Positions 9,432 to 17,409 of a stretch of 38,611 nucleotides of DNA are shown in pieces. The stretch comes from Oscillospiraceae bacterium (GTDB lineage: Bacteria; Bacillota; Clostridia; Oscillospirales; Oscillospiraceae), in the NCBI GenBank assembly GCA_017432615.1, contig JAFRIV010000006.1, positions 1-38,611 of the forward strand, in the 5' to 3' direction. The translations under genes and the position numbers were made by a program. The first letter of the stretch is position 1. The number at the start of each line of letters is the position of its first letter. Below the pieces are notes generated by a model. It had not been told where the DNA came from, made no database searches, and saw nothing but the letters and a program-made list of their open reading frames with translations.

Positions 9432-10625
9432 TCAGGCATCATCTGACGGAATGACCAGCGAAAGCAGAAGATCCCGCTGGTTATTCTCCGGATAATCGAT
9501 CACATAGTCCAGTAAAAAATCCAGCATCTCCCCAAGCTTCCTGCCCTTATAACCGAGGGGAAGAAGATCCTTCCCGTTTACGGCCAGATTACGAAGGGAA
9601 AAGCATTCACCGCTTTTCAATACTTTCTTCAGCATTGATTCGGCATCTCCGCCATAGATCGCATCCCAGCAGAGGGCGGCGCACTCCACACTGTCCACAC
9701 CGTACCGGTTCAGAAGCCTTTTCCAGGCAGGAAACTCTGACGGAGGAGATTTGGAGAGAATTTCACAGGCATCACTGCAACAGCGGATCGTACGCCCGTC
9801 AAGCCTCAGGGATGTGAGAAAGCCGCGCACGGAGGAAATGCACTCGTCTGCCATCAGCACTGTGCAGAAAAGCGCCCAGCGGGGAAGCGCCTTTTTCCGA
9901 AGAGTGGCAATGCGAAGCAGTCCGGCGTCCCGGCTGAGATGGCCGTTGAGGAATGTATCCAACAGCCCAAGCCGGATCACGGTATACAAGGTTTCCGGGT
10001 GTGCGGTGAGAAGGATCTTTTCCATCTCGTCGCGGACGCGCTCCGCAGAGAGACCGGCAGACAGACCTGCATGCTCTTCTACAGCCCGGAATGTTTCTGC
10101 TTCGATTTCAAAACCGAGGCGGGAAGAAAAACGGAAGGCGCGCAGCATCCGCAGCGCATCTTCCTCAAAGCGTTTCGCGGGATCTCCCACACACCGAATG
10201 ACGTGCGCCTGAATATCCGCAATGCCATGAAAGGGATCGATGATCACCCCTTCAGAGGTAACGGCAATTGCATTGATGGTGAAATCCCGGCGGCTGAGAT
10301 CGGTATTCAAATCACCTACGAAACTGACGGTATCCGGATGCCGATGGTCGGCATAATCGCCGTCTGTCCGGAAAGTCGTGACTTCAACAAACTGCCCTCC
10401 GGATCGTACAGTGACCGTCCCATGCCGAATCCCGGTGGGGATGGCGTCGGGAAACAGCGCAAGCACCTGATCCGGAAGTGCTCCGGTGGCAACGTCCCAG
10501 TCGTGCGGCTGGACACCGAGGATCAGATCGCGCACACAGCCTCCTACGATACAGGAGGAATATCCGTGCGCTTTCAGTTTGTGAAGAACGGACCGCACAT
10601 ATTTTGGAGGGGTGATTTCAACCAT
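9432..10625 (-). CDS. cca: CCA-adding tRNA nucleotidyltransferase / poly(A) polymerase family
   Basis: 397 residues. The start at 10625 has AGGAG seven bases upstream; twelve further codons are open upstream without one. Class II nucleotidyltransferase marks are GGCVRD (28-33), DWD with metal-binding Asp42 and Asp44, RRDFTINA, and RMLRAFRF. The enzyme adds or repairs the CCA end of tRNAs; the only tRNA in the window lacks an encoded CCA, which fits this need. Some relatives split C- and A-adding activity, and this cannot be decided by eye. It heads the operon cca, uracil-DNA glycosylase, mtaD, transporter from the promoter at 10689-10717. Confidence 0.93.
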   Translation of the reverse strand: MVEITPPKYVRSVLHKLKAHGYSSCIVGGCVRDLILGVQPHDWDVATGALPDQVLALFPDAIPTGIRHGTVTVRSGGQFVEVTTFRTDGDYADHRHPDTVSFVGDLNTDLSRRDFTINAIAVTSEGVIIDPFHGIADIQAHVIRCVGDPAKRFEEDALRMLRAFRFSSRLGFEIEAETFRAVEEHAGLSAGLSAERVRDEMEKILLTAHPETLYTVIRLGLLDTFLNGHLSRDAGLLRIATLRKKALPRWALFCTVLMADECISSVRGFLTSLRLDGRTIRCCSDACEILSKSPPSEFPAWKRLLNRYGVDSVECAALCWDAIYGGDAESMLKKVLKSGECFSLRNLAVNGKDLLPLGYKGRKLGEMLDFLLDYVIDYPENNQRDLLLSLVIPSDDA

Positions 10626-10645
10626 GAGAAAGCTCCTGAAAGTTC

Positions 10646-10674
10646 TTGCAATCCACCGCACGGTGGACTATAAT
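10646..10674 (+). promoter_or_regulatory. murC promoter with an inverted repeat in the spacer
   Basis: TTGCAA (10646-10651), 17-base spacer, TATAAT (10669-10674). The spacer holds a perfect 6-base inverted repeat, CCACCG (10653-10658) and CGGTGG (10661-10666), two bases apart, which a repressor could use. Confidence 0.75.
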
Positions 10675-10688
10675 ATCTCTGTTTGGGT

Positions 10689-10717
10689 ATTGTATCATTT
10701 TATGCTCGAATCATCAA
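10689..10717 (-). promoter_or_regulatory. cca operon promoter
   Basis: On the minus strand TTGATG (10717-10712) and TACAAT (10694-10689) are 17 bases apart. It diverges from the murC promoter. The predicted leader is about 57 bases and runs across the murC promoter and its inverted repeat. Confidence 0.7.
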
Positions 10718-10770
10718 GAAGGAAATTGTGAACGATTGAACAATCAAACGGGAAATGGAGCGGAACACGA

Positions 10771-12144
10771 ATGGCTGAGTTTGAAAACTATATGTCACCC
10801 GGCAGAAGAGGGCACCTGGTCGGGATCGGCGGAGTATCCATGTCATCTCTGGCGGAGGTTTTGTATCATATGGGGCTTTCTATTTCCGGATCGGATACGA
10901 TGGAAAGCCAGAATGTGCGAAATCTGCGAGCGCTCGGCATCTCCGTTGCAATCGGGCATCGGAAAGAAAACGTGGCAGACGATGTGGAGTTTATCGTGCG
11001 AACGGCAGCAGTCCATGATGACAATGCGGAGATCATGGAGGCACACCGGAGGGGGATCCCGGTTTTTGAGCGTACACAGGCCTGGGGCACGATCTCCAGA
11101 GACTATGATAATGCGCTTTGCATTTCCGGTACACACGGGAAAACCACCACAACTTCAATGTGCACGCATATTCTGATGGCGGCAGAAAAAGACCCGACGG
11201 TCATGATCGGCGGCACGCTGCCGCTGCTGAAGGCAGGCCACCGGATCGGCCATGGAAACACGATCGTCATGGAAGCCTGTGAGTACTATAATTCCTTTCT
11301 GTCATTTTATCCGACGGTAGCGGTCATTTTGAATATTGAGGCCGACCATCTGGACTTTTTTAAGGACCTGGAAGAGGTCAAAAGAAGTTTCCGGATCTTT
11401 GCGTCCAAAGTGCCGGAGGACAGCGGTTATATTGTGGCAAACCGGGACGACAGGAATACCATGGATGCACTGGAAGGGCTGAAAAGAAAACGCATGACCT
11501 TCGGCATGACAGACGAGGCGGATGTAACGGCGAAAAATATCCGTTACAGCGGCACAAACACATCGTTTGACATCTATTACCGCGGACAGAAATTTACCGA
11601 TGTGATCCTGCATGTACCGGGAGTGCACAATGTGAAGAATGCCCTTGCTGCGGCAGCTGCTTCTATCTGTCTCGGAGTCAGGCCGACAGCGGTCAAATAC
11701 GGTCTGGCGGGGTTTAACGGAGCAGGAAGACGGTTCGAGTTTAAAGGAAAATTCAACGGCGCCGATGTTTATGACGACTATGCACACCATCCGGGCGAAT
11801 TGAAGGCACTGTTTGATACGCTGGAAACACTGGATTACAAACGGACGATCATTGTATTCCAACCTCATACCTACTCCCGAACGGCGGCTTTGTTTGAAGA
11901 CTTTGTTGCGCAGCTTCAGCGTCCTGACGTAGTTCTCCTGGCGGAGATCTATGCAGCCAGAGAACAGAATACCATCGGGATTTCTTCCGCCTCGCTCGCG
12001 GAGAGGATTCCGAATGCGTCCTTTTATCCCAGTTTTGAACTGTTGGAGAAGACCATGCGCGCCATTGCCAGACCGGGAGACATTATCCTGACCGTCGGCG
12101 CAGGGGATGTGTATAAACTGGGAGAATCCCTTCTTCAGGAGTGA
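10771..12144 (+). CDS. murC: UDP-N-acetylmuramate--L-alanine ligase
   Basis: 457 residues, normal length for the family. The N-terminal Rossmann part has HLVGIGGVSMSSLAEVL and ISGSD. The ATP-binding loop GTHGKTTT is at ~120-127, followed by EACEYYNSFL, NIEADHLD, and the C-terminal domain with DDYAHHPGEL. The enzyme adds L-alanine to UDP-MurNAc in the cytoplasm, the first step of the peptidoglycan peptide stem. GGAG lies about ten bases before the start. It appears to be a single-gene unit between its own promoter and the bidirectional terminator at 12175-12220. Confidence 0.97.
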   Translation: MAEFENYMSPGRRGHLVGIGGVSMSSLAEVLYHMGLSISGSDTMESQNVRNLRALGISVAIGHRKENVADDVEFIVRTAAVHDDNAEIMEAHRRGIPVFERTQAWGTISRDYDNALCISGTHGKTTTTSMCTHILMAAEKDPTVMIGGTLPLLKAGHRIGHGNTIVMEACEYYNSFLSFYPTVAVILNIEADHLDFFKDLEEVKRSFRIFASKVPEDSGYIVANRDDRNTMDALEGLKRKRMTFGMTDEADVTAKNIRYSGTNTSFDIYYRGQKFTDVILHVPGVHNVKNALAAAAASICLGVRPTAVKYGLAGFNGAGRRFEFKGKFNGADVYDDYAHHPGELKALFDTLETLDYKRTIIVFQPHTYSRTAALFEDFVAQLQRPDVVLLAEIYAAREQNTIGISSASLAERIPNASFYPSFELLEKTMRAIARPGDIILTVGAGDVYKLGESLLQE

Positions 12145-12174
12145 TCGATCTTTTCCTCTTCATGCACAAAATAA

Positions 12175-12220
12175 AACAGGCTCTCTGCCCGCATGCAAAC
12201 CAGCGGGCAGGGAGCCTGTT
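12175..12220. terminator. Bidirectional intrinsic terminator between murC and the serine hydrolase
   Basis: An 18-base stem (12175-12192 with 12203-12220, one G-T pair) encloses a 10-base loop. A run of A before it gives a good U-tract on the minus strand, and TTT follows on the plus strand. It serves two convergent genes. Confidence 0.9.
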
Positions 12221-12252
12221 TATAAGCAGCAGATAAAGGGAAGCGGAAATAC

Positions 12253-13296
12253 TCAAGGGATCGTCGGCGTCAAAGCGGTGGTAAAAACGGTTCCGGCAAT
12301 ATCATTTACATTGCCAAAGCGGTCATTCGGATAATTGGAGAGCAAGATCACGGCAACCTGGGCATTCCTGTCGATCCAGATCGACGCTGCTCCCTGAGCT
12401 GTTTCACCGGACTGCTGCAGAACACTTCCCCGCTCCAGAATGTTCCAGAAGTATCCTGTCTGCATTTCAGCGTTGATTTCTCCGGCCGGATCGGATGCCA
12501 GCAGGAGATAGGGTTCCGCGGAGGTGAGATAAAGCCGTGCATAGGCGATCATATCCCCGATCGTGGAGGAAAGGGAAGAAGAAGCAATATAGGCATCGGA
12601 AGTAAGCCAGTGCCACCCGTCCCTGACAGTGTCGTCTACGGCGATCCGGGTGTGCTTCAGGCCGAGTTCTTCCCTGGCAAAAATGGTAAGGATGCTGTAA
12701 TAATCCACATCGTATATCTGGGAAAGGACAGCCCCGGCTACTGCTGCTCCGAAATCGGAATAGGAGTAGAGATAAGGCGGTTTCGCTGTCAGCTTGAAGT
12801 TATTCACCTGTGCCACAAGATCGTTGGCGGAGATCCCGGAATAAGGGTTTTTCCGAATCGGAGAATGGAAGGCGACCCCGGGCGCATAGGAGCCGTATGC
12901 GGAAGTGTGGGTAACAAGTTCAAAAAGCGTCGGAGCATAGGCTGAGCGGGCAAGAGGGAGATATTCCGAAATCCGCTCAGAAGGTGAAACCCTTCCCTCT
13001 GATACAGCCTTAGCAGCAATGGCACCGGTGAAGGTCTTGGTAATCCCGCCAAGCTCATAGACACGGTCCGGAACAGGGATGACTTCTCCGTCGTGACCGT
13101 AGGCTGTAATCTCTGTACCGCTCGGTGTTACGATGGCAAGAGTTAACTCAACCTCCGGCTTGTTGCGGGTATAGGTGCGTATCATCCTGCCGGAATCCGA
13201 AGGGATCGGTACATCCGTAAACAGTGCGATGCAAATGCCTGCGGCTGTCACGGCGAGCAATAATAAAATTGTCAGAAAATAGCGTCTCTTTTTCAT
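12253..13296 (-). CDS. Membrane-anchored serine hydrolase-like protein (beta-lactamase/PBP class C fold), nucleophile missing
   Basis: 347 residues. The start at 13296 opens a basic signal-anchor (MKKRRYF then a hydrophobic helix ~8-26), which places the rest outside the cell. The longer open frame crosses the tRNA-Leu and is not coding. The body resembles class C beta-lactamase/DD-peptidase proteins, but the SxxK motif reads G-I-T-K: Gly84 (codon GGG) replaces the nucleophilic Ser while Lys87 stays. The second motif reads YSD, an accepted variant of YxN. The usual HxG region appears as QSGETAQG without His. I infer a catalytically inactive, perhaps wall-binding or regulatory, relative. A promoter at 13304-13332 would start the message almost at the ATG. 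A bidirectional terminator follows the gene. Confidence 0.85.
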   Translation of the reverse strand: MKKRRYFLTILLLLAVTAAGICIALFTDVPIPSDSGRMIRTYTRNKPEVELTLAIVTPSGTEITAYGHDGEVIPVPDRVYELGGITKTFTGAIAAKAVSEGRVSPSERISEYLPLARSAYAPTLFELVTHTSAYGSYAPGVAFHSPIRKNPYSGISANDLVAQVNNFKLTAKPPYLYSYSDFGAAVAGAVLSQIYDVDYYSILTIFAREELGLKHTRIAVDDTVRDGWHWLTSDAYIASSSLSSTIGDMIAYARLYLTSAEPYLLLASDPAGEINAEMQTGYFWNILERGSVLQQSGETAQGAASIWIDRNAQVAVILLSNYPNDRFGNVNDIAGTVFTTALTPTIP

Positions 13297-13303
13297 AAAC
13301 AGG

Positions 13304-13332
13304 ATTGTATCATAATTTGTGCAAATCGGCAA
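13304..13332 (-). promoter_or_regulatory. Putative promoter giving a nearly leaderless message
   Basis: On the minus strand TTGCCG (13332-13327) and TACAAT (13309-13304) are 17 bases apart with a TGA extended -10. Only seven bases separate the -10 box from the ATG, and no Shine-Dalgarno sequence is present. Confidence 0.55.
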
Positions 13333-13339
13333 GCTTTGC

Positions 13340-13368
13340 TTGACATCGGCCCTTTCAGGTGATAAATT
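13340..13368 (+). promoter_or_regulatory. tRNA-Leu promoter
   Basis: TTGACA (13340-13345), 17-base spacer, TAAATT (13363-13368). The predicted start is about 25 bases before the mature tRNA. Confidence 0.65.
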
Positions 13369-13398
13369 ATGTTTTGTGTCCGATGGAAAATGGAATAT

Positions 13399-13481
13399 GC
13401 CGGTGTGGTGGAATGGTAGACACCAGGGACTTAAAATCCCTTGGGAGCAATCCCGTGCCCGTTCGAGTCGGGTCACCGGCA
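13399..13481 (+). tRNA. tRNA-Leu (anticodon UAA)
   Basis: 83 bases. The acceptor stem GCCGGTG (13399-13405) pairs with CACCGGC (13474-13480), followed by discriminator A13481. The anticodon arm has stem GGGA/TCCC around the loop CTTAAAA, anticodon TAA. A long variable arm (type II) and the T arm with GTTCGAG are present. No CCA is encoded after the discriminator base, so the end must be added by the cca product. Confidence 0.96.
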
Positions 13482-13489
13482 TGTAAAAC

Positions 13490-13544
13490 AAGGTCTCAGG
13501 GCTGAGCAACGGTAAAAAATATACCGCTTCCGGCATGAGACCTT
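13490..13544 (+). terminator. Probable terminator of the tRNA-Leu transcript
   Basis: AAGGTCTCA (13490-13498) pairs perfectly with TGAGACCTT (13536-13544); the long loop contains a smaller CGGTA/TACCG hairpin. It is followed by ATTTATAT, only a modest U-tract. Confidence 0.6.
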
Positions 13545-13560
13545 ATTTATATAAGGTTTC

Positions 13561-13589
13561 TTTACAAACAAAAGCCCCTATGCTATATT
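13561..13589 (+). promoter_or_regulatory. Promoter of the thioesterase / Cys-rich protein pair
   Basis: TTTACA (13561-13566), 17-base spacer, TATATT (13584-13589), with a TGC extended -10 motif. The predicted start is near 13596. Confidence 0.7.
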
Positions 13590-13679
13590 GAAAACAGAGT
13601 AAACGGGAAACACCGGTCAGTCATGATGAAGAGCATCGATGGTTCCGCGATATACAGGAAAGGAACGGAAAAGTATTCT

Positions 13680-14069
13680 ATGGAAACAGGCATCAAAGGA
13701 TTTGCGGAAGAAACAGTCGATCGGACAAATGTGGCGTCCGCCGTCGGCAGCGGGCTTCTGGATGTATATTCCACCCCCAGTATGATTGCCTTGATTGAAA
13801 AAACAGCAAAGGATTCCGTGGAACCTTATCTGGAATCCGGACAGGGCACCGTGGGCATGCATCTGGAAGTGGATCATCTTGCACCGACACCGATAGGGGA
13901 AACGGTGCGTGCAGAGTCGGAGCTGATCGAAGCAGAAGGGCGTGTGCTCACATTTTCCGTCAGTGTTTATTCCAGAGTGGAAAAAATCGGGCAGGCGATC
14001 CACAAACGCTGCATCATTTTTAATGACCGGTTTGAAGCAAAAATGAAGACGAAATACGAGGAAAAATAA
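13680..14069 (+). CDS. FlK-like hotdog thioesterase
   Basis: 129 residues from ATG 13680, which matches the usual family start (short strand, then GIKG); ATG at 13623 would add 19 residues without support. Residues matching the Thr-Glu-His catalytic set of fluoroacetyl-CoA thioesterase FlK are visible: Thr32 in YSTPSM, Glu40 in LIEKTA, and His66 in DHLAPTP. Most relatives do not act on fluoroacetyl-CoA, and the real acyl-CoA substrate is unknown. The glycine-rich AVGSG turn is also typical. It is probably co-transcribed with the Cys-rich protein two bases downstream. The start is moderately certain: GGAA lies at a long distance. Confidence 0.82.
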   Translation: METGIKGFAEETVDRTNVASAVGSGLLDVYSTPSMIALIEKTAKDSVEPYLESGQGTVGMHLEVDHLAPTPIGETVRAESELIEAEGRVLTFSVSVYSRVEKIGQAIHKRCIIFNDRFEAKMKTKYEEK

Positions 14070-14071
14070 AA

Positions 14072-14449
14072 ATGACGAAGGCGGAAACTGCTGTCTGTTT
14101 AAAACATAACGGATACAACTGCTGCCAGGCTGTGCTTGGTGCATTCGCGGAGGAGACAGACTTCTCCGAGGATCAGCTGAAAAAACTGGGGATTGCCTTT
14201 GGAGGCGGCATGGGCTGTATGGAAGGCACCTGCGGTGCGCTGTGCGCAGCAGAGATGCTGCTGGGTGTGCTGAAATATGACGGAAAGCCGTTGCGTGCGG
14301 ACGCTGCCGCACTGCACAAAGCCTTTACGCAGCGCTGCGGTGCCAGTGTCTGCAAGGAACTCAAAGGGGTCGGCACAGGAAAAGTTCTCTGTGAATGTGA
14401 CGATTGCGTACGTATTGCAGCAGAGCTTGCGGAAGGCTTAAAATTGTAA
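14072..14449 (+). CDS. C-GCAxxG-C-C family small Cys-rich protein
   Basis: 125 residues with about ten cysteines: paired Cys17-Cys18 after NGYN, GGGMGCMEGTCGALCAA in the middle (Cys49, Cys54, Cys58), and a C-terminal CECDDC cluster. This arrangement matches the family named C-GCAxxG-C-C, whose members are thought to be redox or metal-binding proteins with no settled function. It has no signal peptide. The start lies two bases after the thioesterase stop, and GAGG inside that gene serves as ribosome site, so the pair is likely one message. Confidence 0.85.
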   Translation: MTKAETAVCLKHNGYNCCQAVLGAFAEETDFSEDQLKKLGIAFGGGMGCMEGTCGALCAAEMLLGVLKYDGKPLRADAAALHKAFTQRCGASVCKELKGVGTGKVLCECDDCVRIAAELAEGLKL

Positions 14450-14461
14450 AGGGATAGCAGT

Positions 14462-14489
14462 GAAACGGCATGTTTTCGTTGCCAGTTTC
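14462..14489. repeat. Inverted repeat overlapping the -35 box of the next operon
   Basis: GAAACGGCA (14462-14470) pairs with TGCC-A-GTTTC (14480-14489) with one bulged A. There is no U-tract. The right arm covers most of the -35 box TTGCCA, so it may be an operator or a weak 3' end for the preceding pair. Confidence 0.45.
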
Positions 14490-14507
14490 CGTCCGTCGTG
14501 TTATAAT
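14479..14507 (+). promoter_or_regulatory. Promoter of the lipoprotein / peptidase / cyclic nucleotide operon
   Basis: TTGCCA (14479-14484), 17-base spacer, TATAAT (14502-14507). The predicted start near 14514 gives a leader of about 30 bases. I see no other good promoter before 20,365, so it may drive seven genes. Confidence 0.75.
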
Positions 14508-14542
14508 ATCTTTGTTACTCTGTAATGAAGGTGAAAAACAGC

Positions 14543-15166
14543 ATGAACACAAAAACGATGAAACTGCTTGCCCTTTTGCTTGCAGCACTTATGACTTTTA
14601 TATTGACCGCGTGTGAAGTATCCAGCACCAGTACCAGTTCTGTGACGGTGACTACCAGCAAGACGGATGCGGACGGAAATACAACGACCAGTACAACGAC
14701 TACCCAGATCGACGTTTCGTCGGGGACTGACGGCGTAAAAACAACGACGGAGACGACCACGACAGAAACTTCTTCGTCGGAAGCGGCAGTTGAGGGAGAA
14801 GCAGATGACGAGGGTGATGAAGCCGGGTTGACGGAGCATCTTTATGCTACCTACAGCGTCGGAGCGAAAGGCAGCAACGAAGCGGGCGATATCTTCTTTT
14901 ATGCGTACAATGAGGACAACGACGATGCTCTGCTGGTGATCATTTCTGAAGACGGCACTCAGTATAACGGCTGGGAGGGCACGGCCGAGGTTGTTGACGA
15001 CCATGTTGTGCTTTACGGAACGGATTCCGAAGTTCCCTATGTGTTTGGAGAAACGGAAGACGGTTTTACCATGACGTTCTTGAATGACGGGGATGTTGCG
15101 ACGATGCAGTTTGTCGACATGGATGATTTCGTGAGTGATCTTGTGGCCGGCCGGATGGCGTTCTGA
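14543..15166 (+). CDS. Thr/Ser-rich lipoprotein of unknown function
   Basis: 207 residues from ATG 14543, preceded by AAGGTGA; an ATG six codons earlier has no ribosome site. The signal peptide ends in LTAC with Cys24. Residues ~27-75 are a Thr/Ser-rich low-complexity spacer, and ~76-100 are acidic. The remaining ~105 residues look like a small beta domain (TEHLYATYSVG, DIFFYAYNEDNDDALLVII). I do not recognise the family. It is the first gene of the run leading to the cyclic nucleotide genes, 36 bases before the peptidase. Confidence 0.8.
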   Translation: MNTKTMKLLALLLAALMTFILTACEVSSTSTSSVTVTTSKTDADGNTTTSTTTTQIDVSSGTDGVKTTTETTTTETSSSEAAVEGEADDEGDEAGLTEHLYATYSVGAKGSNEAGDIFFYAYNEDNDDALLVIISEDGTQYNGWEGTAEVVDDHVVLYGTDSEVPYVFGETEDGFTMTFLNDGDVATMQFVDMDDFVSDLVAGRMAF

Positions 15167-15202
15167 TATGCTGTACTGAACGAAGAGAATGAGGAGAGAC
15201 GA

Positions 15203-16957
15203 ATGAAAACAAATCGGAAAATACGCGGGATTTCGCTGCTGTTAGCTTGCATGATGATATTCAGCTGCATGTCCTGCGCCTTCGGGGAAGAGAAAGATGC
15301 GCACAGCATAACCATGAAGACGTACCCGTTCTATTTAGGCAGTTCATTGGATGATATGCTGAATCAGGAGTTCCCGCTCTATTTTGTGGACGGGGTTGCC
15401 GATCTGCCTTATGCGGATGTCCGTGATTGGGCCGAACTCCTGTGTTTTATCAACACGGATATTTCCGAAGACTCCGGCTATGATCTGAGCATTGAGTATA
15501 AAGATAAAGCAGTCACTCTTGAGAGAGAAAACGGGTACACGCTGAATTTTGATTTTGCCAACGGAAAGCTTGTGTTTGAGGATTATGACGCTTTCATGCA
15601 CAACTCCAATGATACGGCACTGATCGATCTGGTATCAGAGAGCAGCACAGATGATGCGGGCAACGCTCTCCTGGTCTGGCGAAACAAAGCAGACTCTTTT
15701 GACCGTTACGGAGACGTTATGACAGTGGATCTTGCCTCCTGCGGGATCCCGATGGTCATAAAGGATGAAAACTATCTTGTCCCGCTGCAGACGATGGATG
15801 ACTTTACACTTTTGCCCTCAATGTACAGTGTCATCTTTAACGGGCAGGCTCTCTTCCTCGTAAACGATGAAGTTTTCTTTGATTATAATGAAGGAGGCTA
15901 TACCGAGGTTGCGTGGAAGTATTACGATGCGCCTGCCGGCGAGCGCAGCAATGAACTGGCAGAATACAGTTATAATGAGTTGTGCCTTGCCCTGGATACT
16001 TTCTATGGACTGAAAGAAGCACATGATATTGACTCTTTCCGCAAGGTCTTCTGGCAGATCGGCTATGATGAGGTGCTCAGCGGCAACAGTGCACTGGATG
16101 CGGACAACGCTTTGAAGTCATTCATTGATTATTATCTGGACGACCTTCATTCTGGCTTTAACGAATACTCTGCGCTTGCCGGCATGAATTCGATTTCCGA
16201 CAGCACAGGGACGGCCAATCGCAAATTTGATGCACATTCCGATATTTACCGCAAAGCACGCGATGCCGCCTATCCGGACGGCTGGCTGCAGTATGAGGAA
16301 GTCGGCAACACGGCATACATCACCTTTGACTCCTTTTCGTCAAGATACTACGCACCTGCCTATTATGCGGCTAAAGAGGAAAACAACCAGTTGGATGACA
16401 CGGTAGCACAGATCATTGATGCCCATGCCCGGATCACACGGGAGGGCAGTCCCGTTGAGAATGTGGTGCTGGATCTGAGCAACAACACGGGAGGCGCGGT
16501 GGACGCCGCCGTTGTAGTATTGAGCTGGTTCCTCGGAGATGCCACCTTCAGTGTCAAAAATATGGCAACGGGTGCCCTTTCCAGCGCCGTATACCGTGCG
16601 GATATCAACCTGGACGGCGTGTTTGATGAAAAAGACACGGTCGCGGATAAGAACCTTTACTGCCTTGTCTCGCCGGTGAGTTTCTCCTGCGGCAATCTCA
16701 TACCGGCTGCTCTGAAGTCCTCCCAGAAGGTGACCCTGATCGGCCGGACTACAGGCGGCGGCAGCTGTGTGGTACAGCCGATGACTACCGCCTATGGCAC
16801 TGTTTTCCAGATATCCTCCGCGATGCGGATGTCTTTCCTGAAAAACGGTTCTTTCTATGATATTGACCAGGGTGTCGATCCGGATTACTACATCGACCAC
16901 ATCTCCAATTATTACAACCGTGCAGCCCTGACCGATTTTATCAACGGTCTGTTTTAA
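15203..16957 (+). CDS. Secreted S41-family peptidase-like protein
   Basis: 584 residues with a signal peptide (~1-28; SCMSC could act as a weak lipobox). The start has GAGGAG at good spacing. The N-terminal ~250 residues are not recognised and may contain a beta-rich binding part. Residues ~300-580 carry the S41 (tail-specific protease) fold: VVLDLSNNTGG, then SPVSFSCGN with the probable nucleophile Ser495, then IGRTTGGGS. In CtpA-type enzymes a Lys follows in FGKG; here that place reads TTGGG, so a Ser-Lys dyad of the classic type is not visible and the catalytic base is unclear. It acts outside the membrane, if active. It lies between the lipoprotein and the first cyclic-nucleotide-binding gene with no terminator. 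Confidence 0.85.
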   Translation: MKTNRKIRGISLLLACMMIFSCMSCAFGEEKDAHSITMKTYPFYLGSSLDDMLNQEFPLYFVDGVADLPYADVRDWAELLCFINTDISEDSGYDLSIEYKDKAVTLERENGYTLNFDFANGKLVFEDYDAFMHNSNDTALIDLVSESSTDDAGNALLVWRNKADSFDRYGDVMTVDLASCGIPMVIKDENYLVPLQTMDDFTLLPSMYSVIFNGQALFLVNDEVFFDYNEGGYTEVAWKYYDAPAGERSNELAEYSYNELCLALDTFYGLKEAHDIDSFRKVFWQIGYDEVLSGNSALDADNALKSFIDYYLDDLHSGFNEYSALAGMNSISDSTGTANRKFDAHSDIYRKARDAAYPDGWLQYEEVGNTAYITFDSFSSRYYAPAYYAAKEENNQLDDTVAQIIDAHARITREGSPVENVVLDLSNNTGGAVDAAVVVLSWFLGDATFSVKNMATGALSSAVYRADINLDGVFDEKDTVADKNLYCLVSPVSFSCGNLIPAALKSSQKVTLIGRTTGGGSCVVQPMTTAYGTVFQISSAMRMSFLKNGSFYDIDQGVDPDYYIDHISNYYNRAALTDFINGLF

Positions 16958-17013
16958 TAGCGCTCTGCAGTACAGATCAGGCGACAAAAAATCTATATCA
17001 AATGGAGGGAAGA

Positions 17014-17409
17014 ATGCAACTCAAAACATTCAACAAAGGGGAAGTTATTTTCCAAAAAGACGATTCCGGCGATTGCATGTATGAAGTATATACCGGGATA
17101 GTAGGCATTTACTCTGCATATGGCACGCCGGAAGAACAGCTGCTTACAGAGTATTTTCCGGATCATTACTTCGGCGAAATGGGCCTTCTGGAAAAAGAAC
17201 CGCGTTCAGCTACGGCAGTTGCTTTGAAGGATGACACAACGGTCGCAGTCATTACAGAAGACGGATTTGGTGAATTTATCGAGAAAAATCCTGTAAGTAT
17301 GCTGGTGCTTCTGCAGCAGATGAGCCGCAATCTCCGTAAAAGGACCAATGAATATGTCCGGGTCTGCCGCGAAATCAAGGAGTTATCCGAGAAGGAGGGC
17401 AAAGAATGA
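17014..17409 (+). CDS. Stand-alone cyclic-nucleotide-binding domain protein (first of two)
   Basis: 131 residues from ATG 17014, with GGAGGGA just upstream; the ATG at 17002 lies inside that ribosome site. A single CNB (CAP-type effector) beta-roll fills residues ~4-105, ending in a helix to ~131. The phosphate-binding cassette is intact: FGEMGLLEKEPRSATAVA with Glu55, Arg64 and Ser65 at the positions that hold ribose and phosphate in CAP. There is no helix-turn-helix, so this is not a CRP transcription factor. Its end overlaps the next gene as ATGA (17406-17409). Position beside a nucleotidyl cyclase suggests that it receives that signal; a partner protein is unknown. Confidence 0.9.
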   Translation: MQLKTFNKGEVIFQKDDSGDCMYEVYTGIVGIYSAYGTPEEQLLTEYFPDHYFGEMGLLEKEPRSATAVALKDDTTVAVITEDGFGEFIEKNPVSMLVLLQQMSRNLRKRTNEYVRVCREIKELSEKEGKE

